From positions 1 through 23,074 of IMG/VR virus record IMGVR_UViG_3300005511_000086: a stretch of DNA of 23,074 nucleotides; one strand, written 5' to 3'. The stretch's first letter is position 1; each line of letters opens with the position of its first letter. The translations under genes were made by a program, and so were the position numbers. The DNA comes from a virus. The notes beneath the pieces were generated by a model that was not told the DNA's origin, did not search any database, and was given only the letters and a program-made list of their open reading frames with translations. Below, piece by piece: positions 12,895-18,669 of the stretch.

Positions 12895-13382
12895 GCTGCG
12901 CTCCTCAAGTGAGGAGCTGGCTTGCCGGCCTCGTTCTCACGCGCTACCTCGCGCAAAAGTGCATTCATGTTGCGGATGACCTCGTGGGCATGGTCTTCGA
13001 TGACTTTGCGCTCGTTGTCCGAAATAAGGCCATCCGCGCGGGCGGCAGTGATGTCGGCCAGGACGGTTGAGGCGCCGGTTACCAGGCCCACGGTCGAGGC
13101 CATCAGCGAAGGCGCATCCTCATCGGTCTCGCGTGGCTCCAGCTTGACGAAGCCGCCCGCCGTGTTGTTCACCACGTTGACGTAGGCGTAGCAGTGCAGC
13201 GATTGCGCCTCGATGCACAGCTCGGAAATCTCGTTGGCTTCGATGGCGCCCAGCTTGTGGGTGGGTGCGCCGGAGAGCTTCTTGCGCAGCACCTCGTCGG
13301 TGTTGCCCAAGCGCTGGGCCATCGCTGGACGGCCACCTGGGAAGTGGTCGACCATCTTGCGAAGTGCGTCAATAGTATTCAT
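12891..13382 (-). CDS. CII/YmfL-type phage regulatory protein (163 aa)
   Basis: The N-terminus MNTIDALRKMVDHFPGGRPAMAQRLGNTDEVLRKKL has the FPGG-x3-MA-x-RLG pattern and a helix-turn-helix typical of the phage regulatory protein CII family (CP76/YmfL type). The remainder is helical, with DGLISDNERKVIEDHAHEVI. Members often influence the choice between lysis and lysogeny or activate early genes. The ATG at 13382 has AGGAG 7 nt upstream. The longer form from 13463 passes through an AT-rich intergenic stretch and is rejected. An imperfect inverted repeat (TTGTGCA/TGCAACAA, 13409-13425) lies about 30 bp upstream and might be its binding site. Confidence 0.82.
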   Translation of the reverse strand: MNTIDALRKMVDHFPGGRPAMAQRLGNTDEVLRKKLSGAPTHKLGAIEANEISELCIEAQSLHCYAYVNVVNNTAGGFVKLEPRETDEDAPSLMASTVGLVTGASTVLADITAARADGLISDNERKVIEDHAHEVIRNMNALLREVARENEAGKPAPHLRSAA

Positions 13383-13466
13383 GTCCGGTCTCCTGAGTTT
13401 TGGACGTTGTGCAGTGCAACAACTGGGATTTAAATAGCTGCCATGGAAAATCAAATCGATCACGAA

Positions 13467-13778
13467 TCAGGGCGGTTGCGCTACTCCTTCGGCCTTCACA
13501 TAAGGCTGAGGCTTGTCCCAGGAATAGACGGTGGTGGCTTTGCCCTCGACGCCGCCTTTGTGTATGACCCGCACGATGTAGGCGATGTTGTGAGGGTTGA
13601 AGCGGTAGCCGGTGACCTTGCCCAGATACTTGCGACCCTCTGCGGCGCCGCGCGTCCAATTGATCAGTCCACCGATTGGAGCGATCGCGGATGCCGCCAT
13701 GTGCGCCTGGATCAGCCCGTCACGCTTCAGCTGCAGTGCGCTGATCTGGCGGTTCAGGGCTTCTATTTCGGGGGTCAT
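13467..13778 (-). CDS. Hypothetical phage protein (103 aa)
   Basis: The product starts with a coiled-coil-like helix (MTPEIEALNRQISALQLKRDGL), then a glycine-rich linker with WTRGAAEGRKYLGKVTGYRFNP, and a beta-strand segment IAYIVRVIHKGGVEGKATTVYSW. The last part resembles a short SH3-like strand set. I cannot name a family. GAGG is found 8 nt before the ATG, inside the end of the upstream fusion gene. About 85 non-coding bases separate it from the CII-like gene. Confidence 0.75.
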   Translation of the reverse strand: MTPEIEALNRQISALQLKRDGLIQAHMAASAIAPIGGLINWTRGAAEGRKYLGKVTGYRFNPHNIAYIVRVIHKGGVEGKATTVYSWDKPQPYVKAEGVAQPP

Positions 13779-13781
13779 GGG

Positions 13782-14300
13782 TCAGGCCTCGATCAAGTCG
13801 TTGGCAGTGATGCCAAGGCGCACGCAAATAAGGCGAAGCTGTTCGACGTTCGGGAGGTGGGTGCCGGTTTCCCAGTGGGAAATCGTGGCTTTCTGGAGGT
13901 CGCCGCCGTCGGCCCTCATGCCCTTGCCGAACTCGTCTTGTGTCAGGCCGGCCTTCTTGCGCGCGGCAGCGAGGCGATAGCCGAAATCCCCGGCGTGGCG
14001 GGGACTGGCCGGCACCACGGCCGCAGTTGCAGCTTCAGCCCAACGGCAAACGTCCTGGAAATCCAGACCTTCGAACCACTCGTTCAAAAATCGGTCAGTC
14101 GCTGCAGAGGCGCAAGCGTCAATGAGCTGCAGTTCTCGTTTTGGAGTTTGGTCTCCACACAGGAAGCACCGGTATTCAAGCAGATGCACGCCAACGCAAC
14201 TCACGCGGTCGGCATGAACAGCCACCCTGGAAATAGGATCGATGGACCGACCCACCTTTATGAGCCCGTTGCTGAAAAGGCAAACGTAGAGGTAGTCCAT
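13782..14300 (-). CDS. GIY-YIG-like domain fused to a Cro/CI-type HTH (172 aa)
   Basis: Residues 1-80 resemble a T5orf172-type GIY-YIG domain: YLYVCLFSNGLIKVGRS (3-19), R25 in the next helix, an acidic helix KRELQLIDAC with E56, and FLNEWFEG at 71-78. Residues 106-170 form a standard HTH_3 domain: GYRLAAARKKAGLTQDEFGK, then ATISHWETG, then LPNVEQLRLICVRLGI. The two parts are joined by an alanine-rich linker. The gene is second in the cro operon, 3 nt after cro. The function may be site-specific nicking or regulation; the HTH could read a phage operator. The canonical GIY tripeptide is altered, so nuclease activity is uncertain. Confidence 0.85.
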   Translation of the reverse strand: MDYLYVCLFSNGLIKVGRSIDPISRVAVHADRVSCVGVHLLEYRCFLCGDQTPKRELQLIDACASAATDRFLNEWFEGLDFQDVCRWAEAATAAVVPASPRHAGDFGYRLAAARKKAGLTQDEFGKGMRADGGDLQKATISHWETGTHLPNVEQLRLICVRLGITANDLIEA

Positions 14301-14303
14301 GGC

Positions 14304-14579
14304 TCAGGCCTTAACGAGATCCAGCAGCGGGCGGCCGCCCACGTGCGGCCATGCCTTGTCCTTGACCCGAACCCATGCGGCTGCAGGACAGAGCTGCTCG
14401 ACGGTCACTTTGGCGCCGGCCTCGAACTCGATCGCCACCGCCTTGTCGTCTGGGATGGGGCGTTTGCCCTTAAGCCATTGATTCAGCTGCGCCGGCTCCA
14501 CGCCGATCAGCCGTGCCAATTTCGCTTGAGAACCGACGATATCGCAGGCCTCTTCCAATGGTGGTTTTGGTGTATCCAT
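14304..14579 (-). CDS. cro: Cro-like repressor, YdaS/Cro-type HTH (91 aa)
   Basis: An HTH spans residues 8-55: EEACDIVGSQAKLARLIGV, then QLNQWLKGKRPIPDDKAVAIE. This is the YdaS/Cro form found in many prophages. It is the first gene of the leftward operon, divergent from the repressor gene, which defines the Cro position. The ATG at 14579 lies only about 7 nt beyond the predicted -10, so the mRNA may be leaderless; there is no Shine-Dalgarno sequence. It should bind the TGTAGC-N3-GCTACA operators and lower early transcription. The symbol is used by position and fold. Confidence 0.85.
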   Translation of the reverse strand: MDTPKPPLEEACDIVGSQAKLARLIGVEPAQLNQWLKGKRPIPDDKAVAIEFEAGAKVTVEQLCPAAAWVRVKDKAWPHVGGRPLLDLVKA

Positions 14580-14585
14580 TGGAAT

Positions 14586-14614
14586 ACTGTAGCACCGCTA
14601 CACGTTTATATCAA
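14586..14614 (-). promoter_or_regulatory. Leftward early promoter (PR-like) for the cro operon
   Basis: On the minus strand TTGATA (14614-14609) and TACAGT (14591-14586) are 17 bp apart, and TGC precedes the -10 (extended -10). The predicted start falls at about 14579, the first base of the cro ATG. Both operators O1 and O2 overlap it, so bound repressor would block it directly. Confidence 0.75.
14588..14602. promoter_or_regulatory. Operator O1
   Basis: Perfect 15-bp palindrome TGTAGC-ACC-GCTACA. It overlaps the -10 of the cro promoter. The same half-sites and spacing recur at 15823-15837. It is the likely target of the CI-like repressor and Cro. Confidence 0.8.
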
Positions 14615-14625
14615 GCCATGCTACA
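14611..14625. promoter_or_regulatory. Operator O2 (imperfect)
   Basis: TCAAGC-CAT-GCTACA: one perfect half-site and one with 4 of 6 matches, spacing 3. Its centre is 23 bp from that of O1, about two helical turns, which permits cooperative binding. It overlaps the -35 of the cro promoter. Confidence 0.6.
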
Positions 14626-14652
14626 GATTATTTTAGATAGCATTGCTTCACA

Positions 14653-15357
14653 ATGAAAATCTGGACTCAGAAAGAGGAGGCCGAGAAGCTGGCCAAGCGA
14701 TTCAAGGACTTGAAAGCTCGCGGGATGGGCCAGGCCGAGTTCGCGCGCGTTTTCGGCGTGCCTGGTGGAGCGTCCATGGTGACCCAGCACATCAAAGAAC
14801 ATCGCCCCATAAACTTCGATTCCGCGGTTGCATACGCCAAGGGTTTTGGCTGCTCACTTGCCGAGATCAGCCCGAGGCTGGAGCAGGAGGTGCGCGACAA
14901 AGCAAAAACGGCCGGCCCCCTGTTAGAAGCACCAGTAGCAAATTCCAGCATTGCGCACACCACGGGCTCACAAATAGACACAGGTGGCGTTGCGGACTCG
15001 ATACGCACGCTTCGTGACGCACTTCACGGTTTGGCCGATGAAGCACGGGAAGAGGCGGAACATTTGCTAGCAAAGATGGCCCGGCAGCCTAGCGGCAGGT
15101 GGGCTGAACGTCTGGTCGATTTGTTTGAAGCTGAGGGTCAGGAACAAGATGCGGAGGGCGTGCCAAGTAGTTCTACCAGTTCGGCTAAACCCCTAATCAC
15201 GGGGCCCACGGGGGACACCACAATGAAAAACCAGAGTGGATTAACCAGCAAACGCAAGCGACGCCTCGAAGGCGGATCGCTTCCCCGCAGAGAGGCCCAA
15301 GATGAACCCCGTAGCACTGGACGAGTACCGAAAGGAAAGACTCGCAGAATCGTTTGA
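14653..15357 (+). CDS. CI-like repressor without a visible S24 protease domain (234 aa)
   Basis: The N-terminal HTH is clear at residues 13-72: LAKRFKDLKARGMGQAEFARVFGV, then GASMVTQHIKEHRPINFDSAVAYAKGFG, then SLAEISPRL. The rest includes a Thr/Ser-rich linker and a helical domain (IRTLRDALHGLADEAREEAEHLLAKMA). From about residue 165 a low-complexity, basic tail follows. I find no Ala-Gly cleavage site context or Ser/Lys catalytic segments of LexA/CI proteases, so RecA-driven self-cleavage looks unlikely. It is divergent from cro and faces operators O1/O2. There is no strong ribosome site before the ATG, as for other low-level repressors. The tail overlaps the next gene by 56 nt. Confidence 0.82.
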   Translation: MKIWTQKEEAEKLAKRFKDLKARGMGQAEFARVFGVPGGASMVTQHIKEHRPINFDSAVAYAKGFGCSLAEISPRLEQEVRDKAKTAGPLLEAPVANSSIAHTTGSQIDTGGVADSIRTLRDALHGLADEAREEAEHLLAKMARQPSGRWAERLVDLFEAEGQEQDAEGVPSSSTSSAKPLITGPTGDTTMKNQSGLTSKRKRRLEGGSLPRREAQDEPRSTGRVPKGKTRRIV

Positions 15358-15715
15358 TGAACTGGCCGCGCACGCCAGGGCCGGCGAAGTGACCGGCTGG
15401 ACGGGAACCGTAAAGTTTGGAGGCCGTGACCATCGCCACTACGCGCTTGGCGACTACGTCCATGAGGCCAACCAGGCCGTGGCGGAACTGCAGGCGTTGC
15501 AGAAGACGCTGACGGGATTGCAGAGCTACACCCCACCACCGGAACCAGAGGCGTGCATGCGCTGCAGCCTCCACCACCTCGCCTGGATCAATGGAACTCC
15601 ACTCGGTGCTACCGCTTGCCCAGGCATGCGCCAAGCCGGCGCCGCGGCCCCACCCCCTGCGCACTGTCCGCACCGCGAACCACCTGTCGCTAATGCCATA
15701 ACGACCAACGGGTAA
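15302..15715 (+). CDS. Hypothetical protein downstream of the repressor (137 aa)
   Basis: It begins MNPVALDEYRKERLAESFDELAAHAR and has a conserved-looking segment GEVTGWTGTVKFGGRDHRHYALGDYVHEAN, quoted in part. A Cys-containing region follows (CMRCSLHH, C85 and C88, and later Cys) before a Pro-rich end. GAGAGG lies 7 nt before the ATG, inside the repressor tail. The gene ends 18 nt before a strong terminator, so it is the last gene of the repressor transcript and may be expressed in lysogens. This position is typical of lysogenic accessory or exclusion genes, but no function can be read from the sequence. Confidence 0.72.
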   Translation: MNPVALDEYRKERLAESFDELAAHARAGEVTGWTGTVKFGGRDHRHYALGDYVHEANQAVAELQALQKTLTGLQSYTPPPEPEACMRCSLHHLAWINGTPLGATACPGMRQAGAAAPPPAHCPHREPPVANAITTNG

Positions 15716-15732
15716 AAGACCCCCACCCCGAT

Positions 15733-15759
15733 AAAACCGCCCGCGAGGCGGTTTTTTAT
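15733..15759 (+). terminator. Rho-independent terminator after the repressor transcript
   Basis: AAACCGCC, a 5-nt loop and GGCGGTTT form a perfect 8-bp stem with a run of six T residues. It ends transcription of the repressor unit. A further hairpin GCCCG-AAAAA-CGGGC (15761-15775) follows at once and may insulate the next promoter. Confidence 0.92.
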
Positions 15760-15798
15760 CGCCCGAAAAACGGGCATGAAAATATTTTCGCCATTTCA

Positions 15799-15813
15799 TG
15801 TAGCACTGCTTGA
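15799..15813. promoter_or_regulatory. Operator O3 (imperfect)
   Basis: TGTAGC-ACT-GCTTGA: one perfect half and one with 4 of 6 matches. It overlaps the -35 of the rightward promoter. Centre-to-centre distance to O4 is 24 bp, mirroring O1/O2. Confidence 0.6.
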
Positions 15814-15839
15814 CACTGCTTATGTAGCGGTGCTACAGT
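15810..15839 (+). promoter_or_regulatory. Rightward early promoter (PL-like)
   Basis: Consensus -35 TTGACA (15810-15815), 18 bp, and extended -10 TGC-TACAGT (15834-15839). It lies just after the repressor terminator, with an AT-rich stretch including the palindrome GAAAATATTTTC (15778-15789) upstream that may act as an UP element. The predicted start is about 15846. It drives the acyl carrier protein gene and the recombination genes, and is covered by O3 and O4. Confidence 0.8.
15823..15837. promoter_or_regulatory. Operator O4
   Basis: Perfect 15-bp palindrome TGTAGC-GGT-GCTACA overlapping the -10. With the next three bases it is identical over 18 bp to the cro promoter core read on the minus strand (14602-14585). 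Confidence 0.8.
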
Positions 15840-15845
15840 ACCTCA

Positions 15846-16185
15846 TCGCAACCACAAAAGCGAAACACCCAAAGCCCGGCGATACGGGGCTGAAGCCAAC
15901 AGGATGCAAAGGCGGGGTTAGGGGATGTTCCCCGCAGTAGATGTGGTGCGGTTTGTAGAGGGTAGATAGGTGTGGCGGGCCCTAGGTAGCAAAGGGCTGA
16001 CGACGATGGTTCACCCAGTCTTGAACTGGGCGTGGAGTTGAAAAGACTTTAGGCAGCGAGAGCCAGTGCGGGTATCGGGCGACAGCCCGTCAGACCGCGA
16101 AACCATCACCGACCGCCAAGCTGGGTTTTGCGCCCCAGCCCACACCTACCTGCCCTCTGTCCGACCAACCGACAGGAGGGGCGCA
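15846..16185 (+). ncRNA. Long structured 5' leader before the acyl carrier protein gene
   Basis: This stretch of about 340 nt has no supported gene, only frames of under 20 codons. It can form several hairpins: AGCCC/GGGCT (about 15872-15890), GCGGGG/CCCCGC (15912-15935), GCCCT/AGGGC (15979-15997), CCCAGT-CTTGA-ACTGGG (16014-16030), CGGGC-GACA-GCCCG (16076-16089) and GCTGGG/CCCAGC (16120-16139). Early phage transcripts normally start the first gene soon after PL, so a leader of this length suggests a cis-acting RNA. Possible roles are an antitermination element like HK022 put, a regulatory leader, or a processed small RNA. I recognise no known family. The class is an inference from structure and position. 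Confidence 0.45.
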
Positions 16186-16428
16186 ATGCCAGTAGTAGAC
16201 ATCCAAGCCAGGGTGACGAAGATCGTCGCCGAGCAGCTGGGCCGCGAGGAAGCCGAGGTAACCCTCGACAAGCCATTCACAGAGCTGGGTGGCGACAGCC
16301 TCGACCAGGTCGAGCTGCTGATGGCCATCGAGGACGAATTCGGCATCCAGTTCGCTGATGACCAGTTCGACGACATCACCACAGCGCGGCAGGCAATCGA
16401 CGCCGTCACCGCCAAGGTGCAAGCATGA
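16186..16428 (+). CDS. Acyl carrier protein (80 aa)
   Basis: The sequence is a complete, acidic acyl carrier protein. [20 protein letters not shown] contains the phosphopantetheine attachment site, Ser38 in G-G-D-S-L-D, followed by the recognition helix and [16 protein letters not shown]. Host AcpS would convert it to the holo form, after which it could carry acyl chains or interact with host enzymes that bind ACP. AGGAGG lies 6 nt before the ATG at 16186; the frame is open further upstream but that part belongs to the leader. It is the first gene of the rightward early operon. No acyltransferase or ketosynthase is nearby, so it must rely on host partners or have a non-metabolic role. Confidence 0.95.
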   Translation: MPVVDIQARVTKIVAEQLGREEAEVTLDKPFTELGGDSLDQVELLMAIEDEFGIQFADDQFDDITTARQAIDAVTAKVQA

Positions 16429-16661
16429 GGCGCCCAGTCGACCCTCCCCTGCTGGCCGAAATGCTGGAAAAGGCACGGCTGCGGGCGATCACGCCGACGA
16501 ATGAGCCAGTGTCGCTGAGCGACGAAGACCGCCAGGAGATCGACGCGGCCATACATGCCTACAAGCAGCCCAGGCCCGGCAATCCCCTTGTGGATGGGTA
16601 TGAGGCAGACCGGCAGCGCAGGGCTATCGCGATGGAGCAGGGCTCGCGGAGGCATTCATGA
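16425..16661 (+). CDS. Small helical protein following the ACP gene (78 aa)
   Basis: It begins [31 protein letters not shown], quoted in part, then has an acidic helix [17 protein letters not shown] and a basic end. The ATG overlaps the ACP stop by 4 nt, so the two are made together. This could reflect partnership, but small helical proteins are common here and nothing proves it. I do not recognise the family. Confidence 0.78.
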   Translation: MRRPVDPPLLAEMLEKARLRAITPTNEPVSLSDEDRQEIDAAIHAYKQPRPGNPLVDGYEADRQRRAIAMEQGSRRHS

Positions 16662-17020
16662 GCGCAACGCACACTCCAGGCCCATGGCACTGGCGCGACG
16701 GCTACAGGCTTGAGCCTGTCAATCAGGACTACACCAAGCAGGCTGTATCCAGCATCCTTGATCGCGAAGGTGGTCATGGCTACGTGGGCAGGCCTGTCGA
16801 GGAAACATTGGCAGAACTGGACGCCGATTTCGCATTGATCGCCGCCGCCCCTGAGTTGCTGGAAGTCCTCCAAGTCACTGCAGGAAACATTCGAAGCCTC
16901 GGCCCGGCCGGTGCAATTCCGCATCCCTACAAAGAGTGGCTTGGGGCTGTCGAATCAGCAATTGCCCGCGCCACCCAACCTACCGCAGCCCTTGCTGCGA
17001 AAGAGGAGAAACAGTCGTGA
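16658..17020 (+). CDS. Phage protein of the HTPGPW type (120 aa)
   Basis: The N-terminal HTPGPWHWRDG and central ADFALIAAAPELLEVLQ are the two hallmarks of a widespread group of short phage proteins, with a small beta part followed by the x-LIAAAPELL helix. Their function is unknown. The middle here includes VSSILDREGGHGYVGRP in place of the more usual strand segment. The C-terminal part ends with an Ala/Lys-rich tail. It overlaps both neighbours by 4 nt. Presence confirms the phage accessory nature of the region. Confidence 0.88.
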   Translation: MSATHTPGPWHWRDGYRLEPVNQDYTKQAVSSILDREGGHGYVGRPVEETLAELDADFALIAAAPELLEVLQVTAGNIRSLGPAGAIPHPYKEWLGAVESAIARATQPTAALAAKEEKQS

Positions 17021-17913
17021 GGTACTTTGACCAAGACGAGGCCAAAGGCCTCAATGCTGAGCCCTGGATGCTCGAACTCCTGGCCCTGAACCCTTCCTAC
17101 CTAGGCTGGGGACCGCATGAAGACTACATGTGGAAGGAGGGTGATGGGTGGAATTCTCGGCAAGTCTTTCCCACCTGGGCTGAATTCGGTCCTTGGACGC
17201 TGGACGAACTTAACGAGTGCGTCAACTTCTATTTTTCCGTGCACCGGGAATCTGAAGATTGCAAGACCTGCGGCGGGAGCGGCACACACGTTGACGCGCA
17301 ATGGGTGTCGAAATCGTTCTATAGCCACTCGTCGCCGTTCAAGCGCCAAACAGCCGACGAGTTGCGTGCCGAGGCTGTCATGCGCGGCTTTGGTTCACAC
17401 CCCACGCGTGCGCTGGGCTACGGTGGCTACCCGAGCGATGAGCTTCTGGAAAAGTACGGCCAACCCTTCCGCACGTTCTGCGAACGCATGCGCGAGCGCG
17501 GCCACTGGTGCGACGACATCACTGACGAAGAAGTCGCTGCGCTGGTTTCGGAAAATCGCGTCAAGGCCGGTGAAGCTGCGGCGACCATCAACGCGCAGAA
17601 CGCGCCCGGCGCCCGGTCCATGGGGCACGATGCCATCAACCGCTGGATTCTGGTTAAGCATCGGTGCGAGCGAATGGGCATTCCGTACCTCTGCCCGGCC
17701 TGTGAAGGCAATGGCTACGTGCACACGGCACCAGCCGCGCATGTCTCCCTGACGCTCTGGTGGCTGCATCCGCGCAAAGGCTGCTCGCGCGGTCTGGAGA
17801 TAACGCGACTACAGCAGGATGAACTGCCACACGCCTTCGCCTTTCTGCGCGGCGCTGCTCAGCGGAACGCGGACAGATTCGCCAAGCTTCCTGCAGCAGG
17901 GGGTGCCTCATGA
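17017..17913 (+). CDS. Hypothetical protein with two CxxCxGxG zinc knuckles (298 aa)
   Basis: A GTG start at 17017 (GTGA overlap with the preceding stop, GAGGAG about 8 nt upstream) gives a protein beginning MRYFDQDEAKGLNAEPWMLEL. It has a Trp-rich N-terminal part with LGWGPHEDYMWKEGDGW and two DnaJ-like zinc knuckles: CKTCGGSG near residue 87 and CPACEGNG near 227. The segment between includes GYGGYPSDELLEKYG. After the second knuckle there is LTLWWLHPRKGCSRGLE. A structural zinc site made by the two pairs is likely. I know similar proteins in phages only as hypothetical; the role is unknown. Confidence 0.85.
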   Translation: MRYFDQDEAKGLNAEPWMLELLALNPSYLGWGPHEDYMWKEGDGWNSRQVFPTWAEFGPWTLDELNECVNFYFSVHRESEDCKTCGGSGTHVDAQWVSKSFYSHSSPFKRQTADELRAEAVMRGFGSHPTRALGYGGYPSDELLEKYGQPFRTFCERMRERGHWCDDITDEEVAALVSENRVKAGEAAATINAQNAPGARSMGHDAINRWILVKHRCERMGIPYLCPACEGNGYVHTAPAAHVSLTLWWLHPRKGCSRGLEITRLQQDELPHAFAFLRGAAQRNADRFAKLPAAGGAS

Positions 17914-18230
17914 CTTCCACTACCACCCCAACCCGCCGCAACGCCACCCGCCAGGACATCCAGCACATAGCCGACATGTTGGCATGCCTGAACGTCGAAG
18001 GCGATGGCGCCGCGCAGATCCTGGAGGCCATGCACGGCTCCATGAAGAACAGCTTTTACTATGCCCTTCCGCATACGCCCATGGCCGCTATCGCCGGGGA
18101 CATGCATGAGCGCATTGCCGAGTTCAACCGGCCGCGCGTTGGTGTCATCAACTGCAAGGCTCGCGCCGCTGCTGAGGCGTTTGGTGCTGGTCTTGATCCT
18201 CTTAGCCTTGAGCAGGGAGAGCCAGCATGA
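17910..18230 (+). CDS. Hypothetical phage protein (106 aa)
   Basis: The protein is mostly helical: after a Thr/Arg-rich start it has DIQHIADMLACLNVEG, then ILEAMHGSMKNSFYYAL and IAGDMHERIAEFNRP, ending with an Ala-rich helix. No catalytic motif is visible. It overlaps both adjacent genes by 4 nt and has the codon pattern of its neighbours. The family is not recognised. Confidence 0.78.
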   Translation: MTSTTTPTRRNATRQDIQHIADMLACLNVEGDGAAQILEAMHGSMKNSFYYALPHTPMAAIAGDMHERIAEFNRPRVGVINCKARAAAEAFGAGLDPLSLEQGEPA

Positions 18231-18517
18231 CCATGCCAAACATCATCAGTTATGGCGATCTGCGCGCCGCCGAAAAAACGGGCACCCGCGATACGGTCGT
18301 TACCAGCAATTTGGGTTTCTTGATTGCTCTTCGGGGTAATGCCGACGCGCGCGACCGGCTGGCAGAGGCAGCGATGCAAGGTTTGTGCGCCAACTCTGGA
18401 GGTCCGTTTCAGGCGCGTGACGGTTCAGGTTGGGAATTGATCAATTGCACGCTTGATGACGTTGCAAGGTTGGCCTACCAGATCGCCGACGCCATGCTGG
18501 AAGCGAGGGAGGCATGA
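18227..18517 (+). CDS. Hypothetical phage protein (96 aa)
   Basis: The product starts MTMPNIISYGDLRAAEKTG and has the middle segment TVVTSNLGFLIALRGNADARD, then GWELINCTLDDVARLAYQIADAML. A GGAG lies 7 nt before the ATG and the ATGA overlaps the previous stop. The predicted fold is alpha/beta and compact. The function is unknown. It is part of a string of small overlapping genes between ACP and the recombination module. Confidence 0.78.
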   Translation: MTMPNIISYGDLRAAEKTGTRDTVVTSNLGFLIALRGNADARDRLAEAAMQGLCANSGGPFQARDGSGWELINCTLDDVARLAYQIADAMLEAREA

Positions 18518-18669
18518 GCCGCTTCATCGTAAGGATACCCGGCATGCGCCTCACCGTCTCGGCGTCCAGCGTGTGGGATGCCATCGCCCAGGTGCGACTG
18601 GCCTACCCATTGCACCGCGGCGGCTCTGCGCGACCAGCCCAATCCCAGAAACCCAGGAGCATCCCATGA
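18514..18669 (+). CDS. Small basic phage protein (51 aa)
   Basis: The short frame encodes MSRFIVRIPGMRLTVSASSV, then WDAIAQVRLAYPLHRGGSARP and a basic end. A similar outline (beta strand FIVRIPG, strand LTVSA, helix WDAI, then RGGSARP) recurs in small phage proteins without assigned function. It overlaps the genes on both sides by 4 nt, and its codons prefer G/C in third position. Confidence 0.78.
   Translation: MSRFIVRIPGMRLTVSASSVWDAIAQVRLAYPLHRGGSARPAQSQKPRSIP

Noticed and set aside
13443-14636. 397-aa open frame on the plus strand
   Set aside because: It runs antisense to the cro operon genes, whose frames have recognisable HTH and GIY-YIG domains and linked starts. The predicted protein has no domain pattern.
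14627-14652. Promoter for the CI-like repressor (for example TATTTT at 14629-14634)
   Set aside because: The region is AT-rich and a repressor-maintenance promoter is expected here, but I could not find a -10/-35 pair good enough to annotate.
15222-15357. Separate small gene from the internal ATG in the repressor tail
   Set aside because: It is in frame with the repressor and lacks a convincing ribosome site; it is more simply the repressor C-terminus.
14588-15837. Repeated TGTAGC/GCTACA words considered as a CRISPR-like or transposon end repeat
   Set aside because: The words are 15-bp palindromes lying on promoter elements at only two loci, with no spacers, no target-site duplication and no transposase.
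16066-16185. N-terminal extension of the acyl carrier protein
   Set aside because: The extra 40 residues have no ACP homology, and a perfect ribosome site precedes the internal ATG at 16186.
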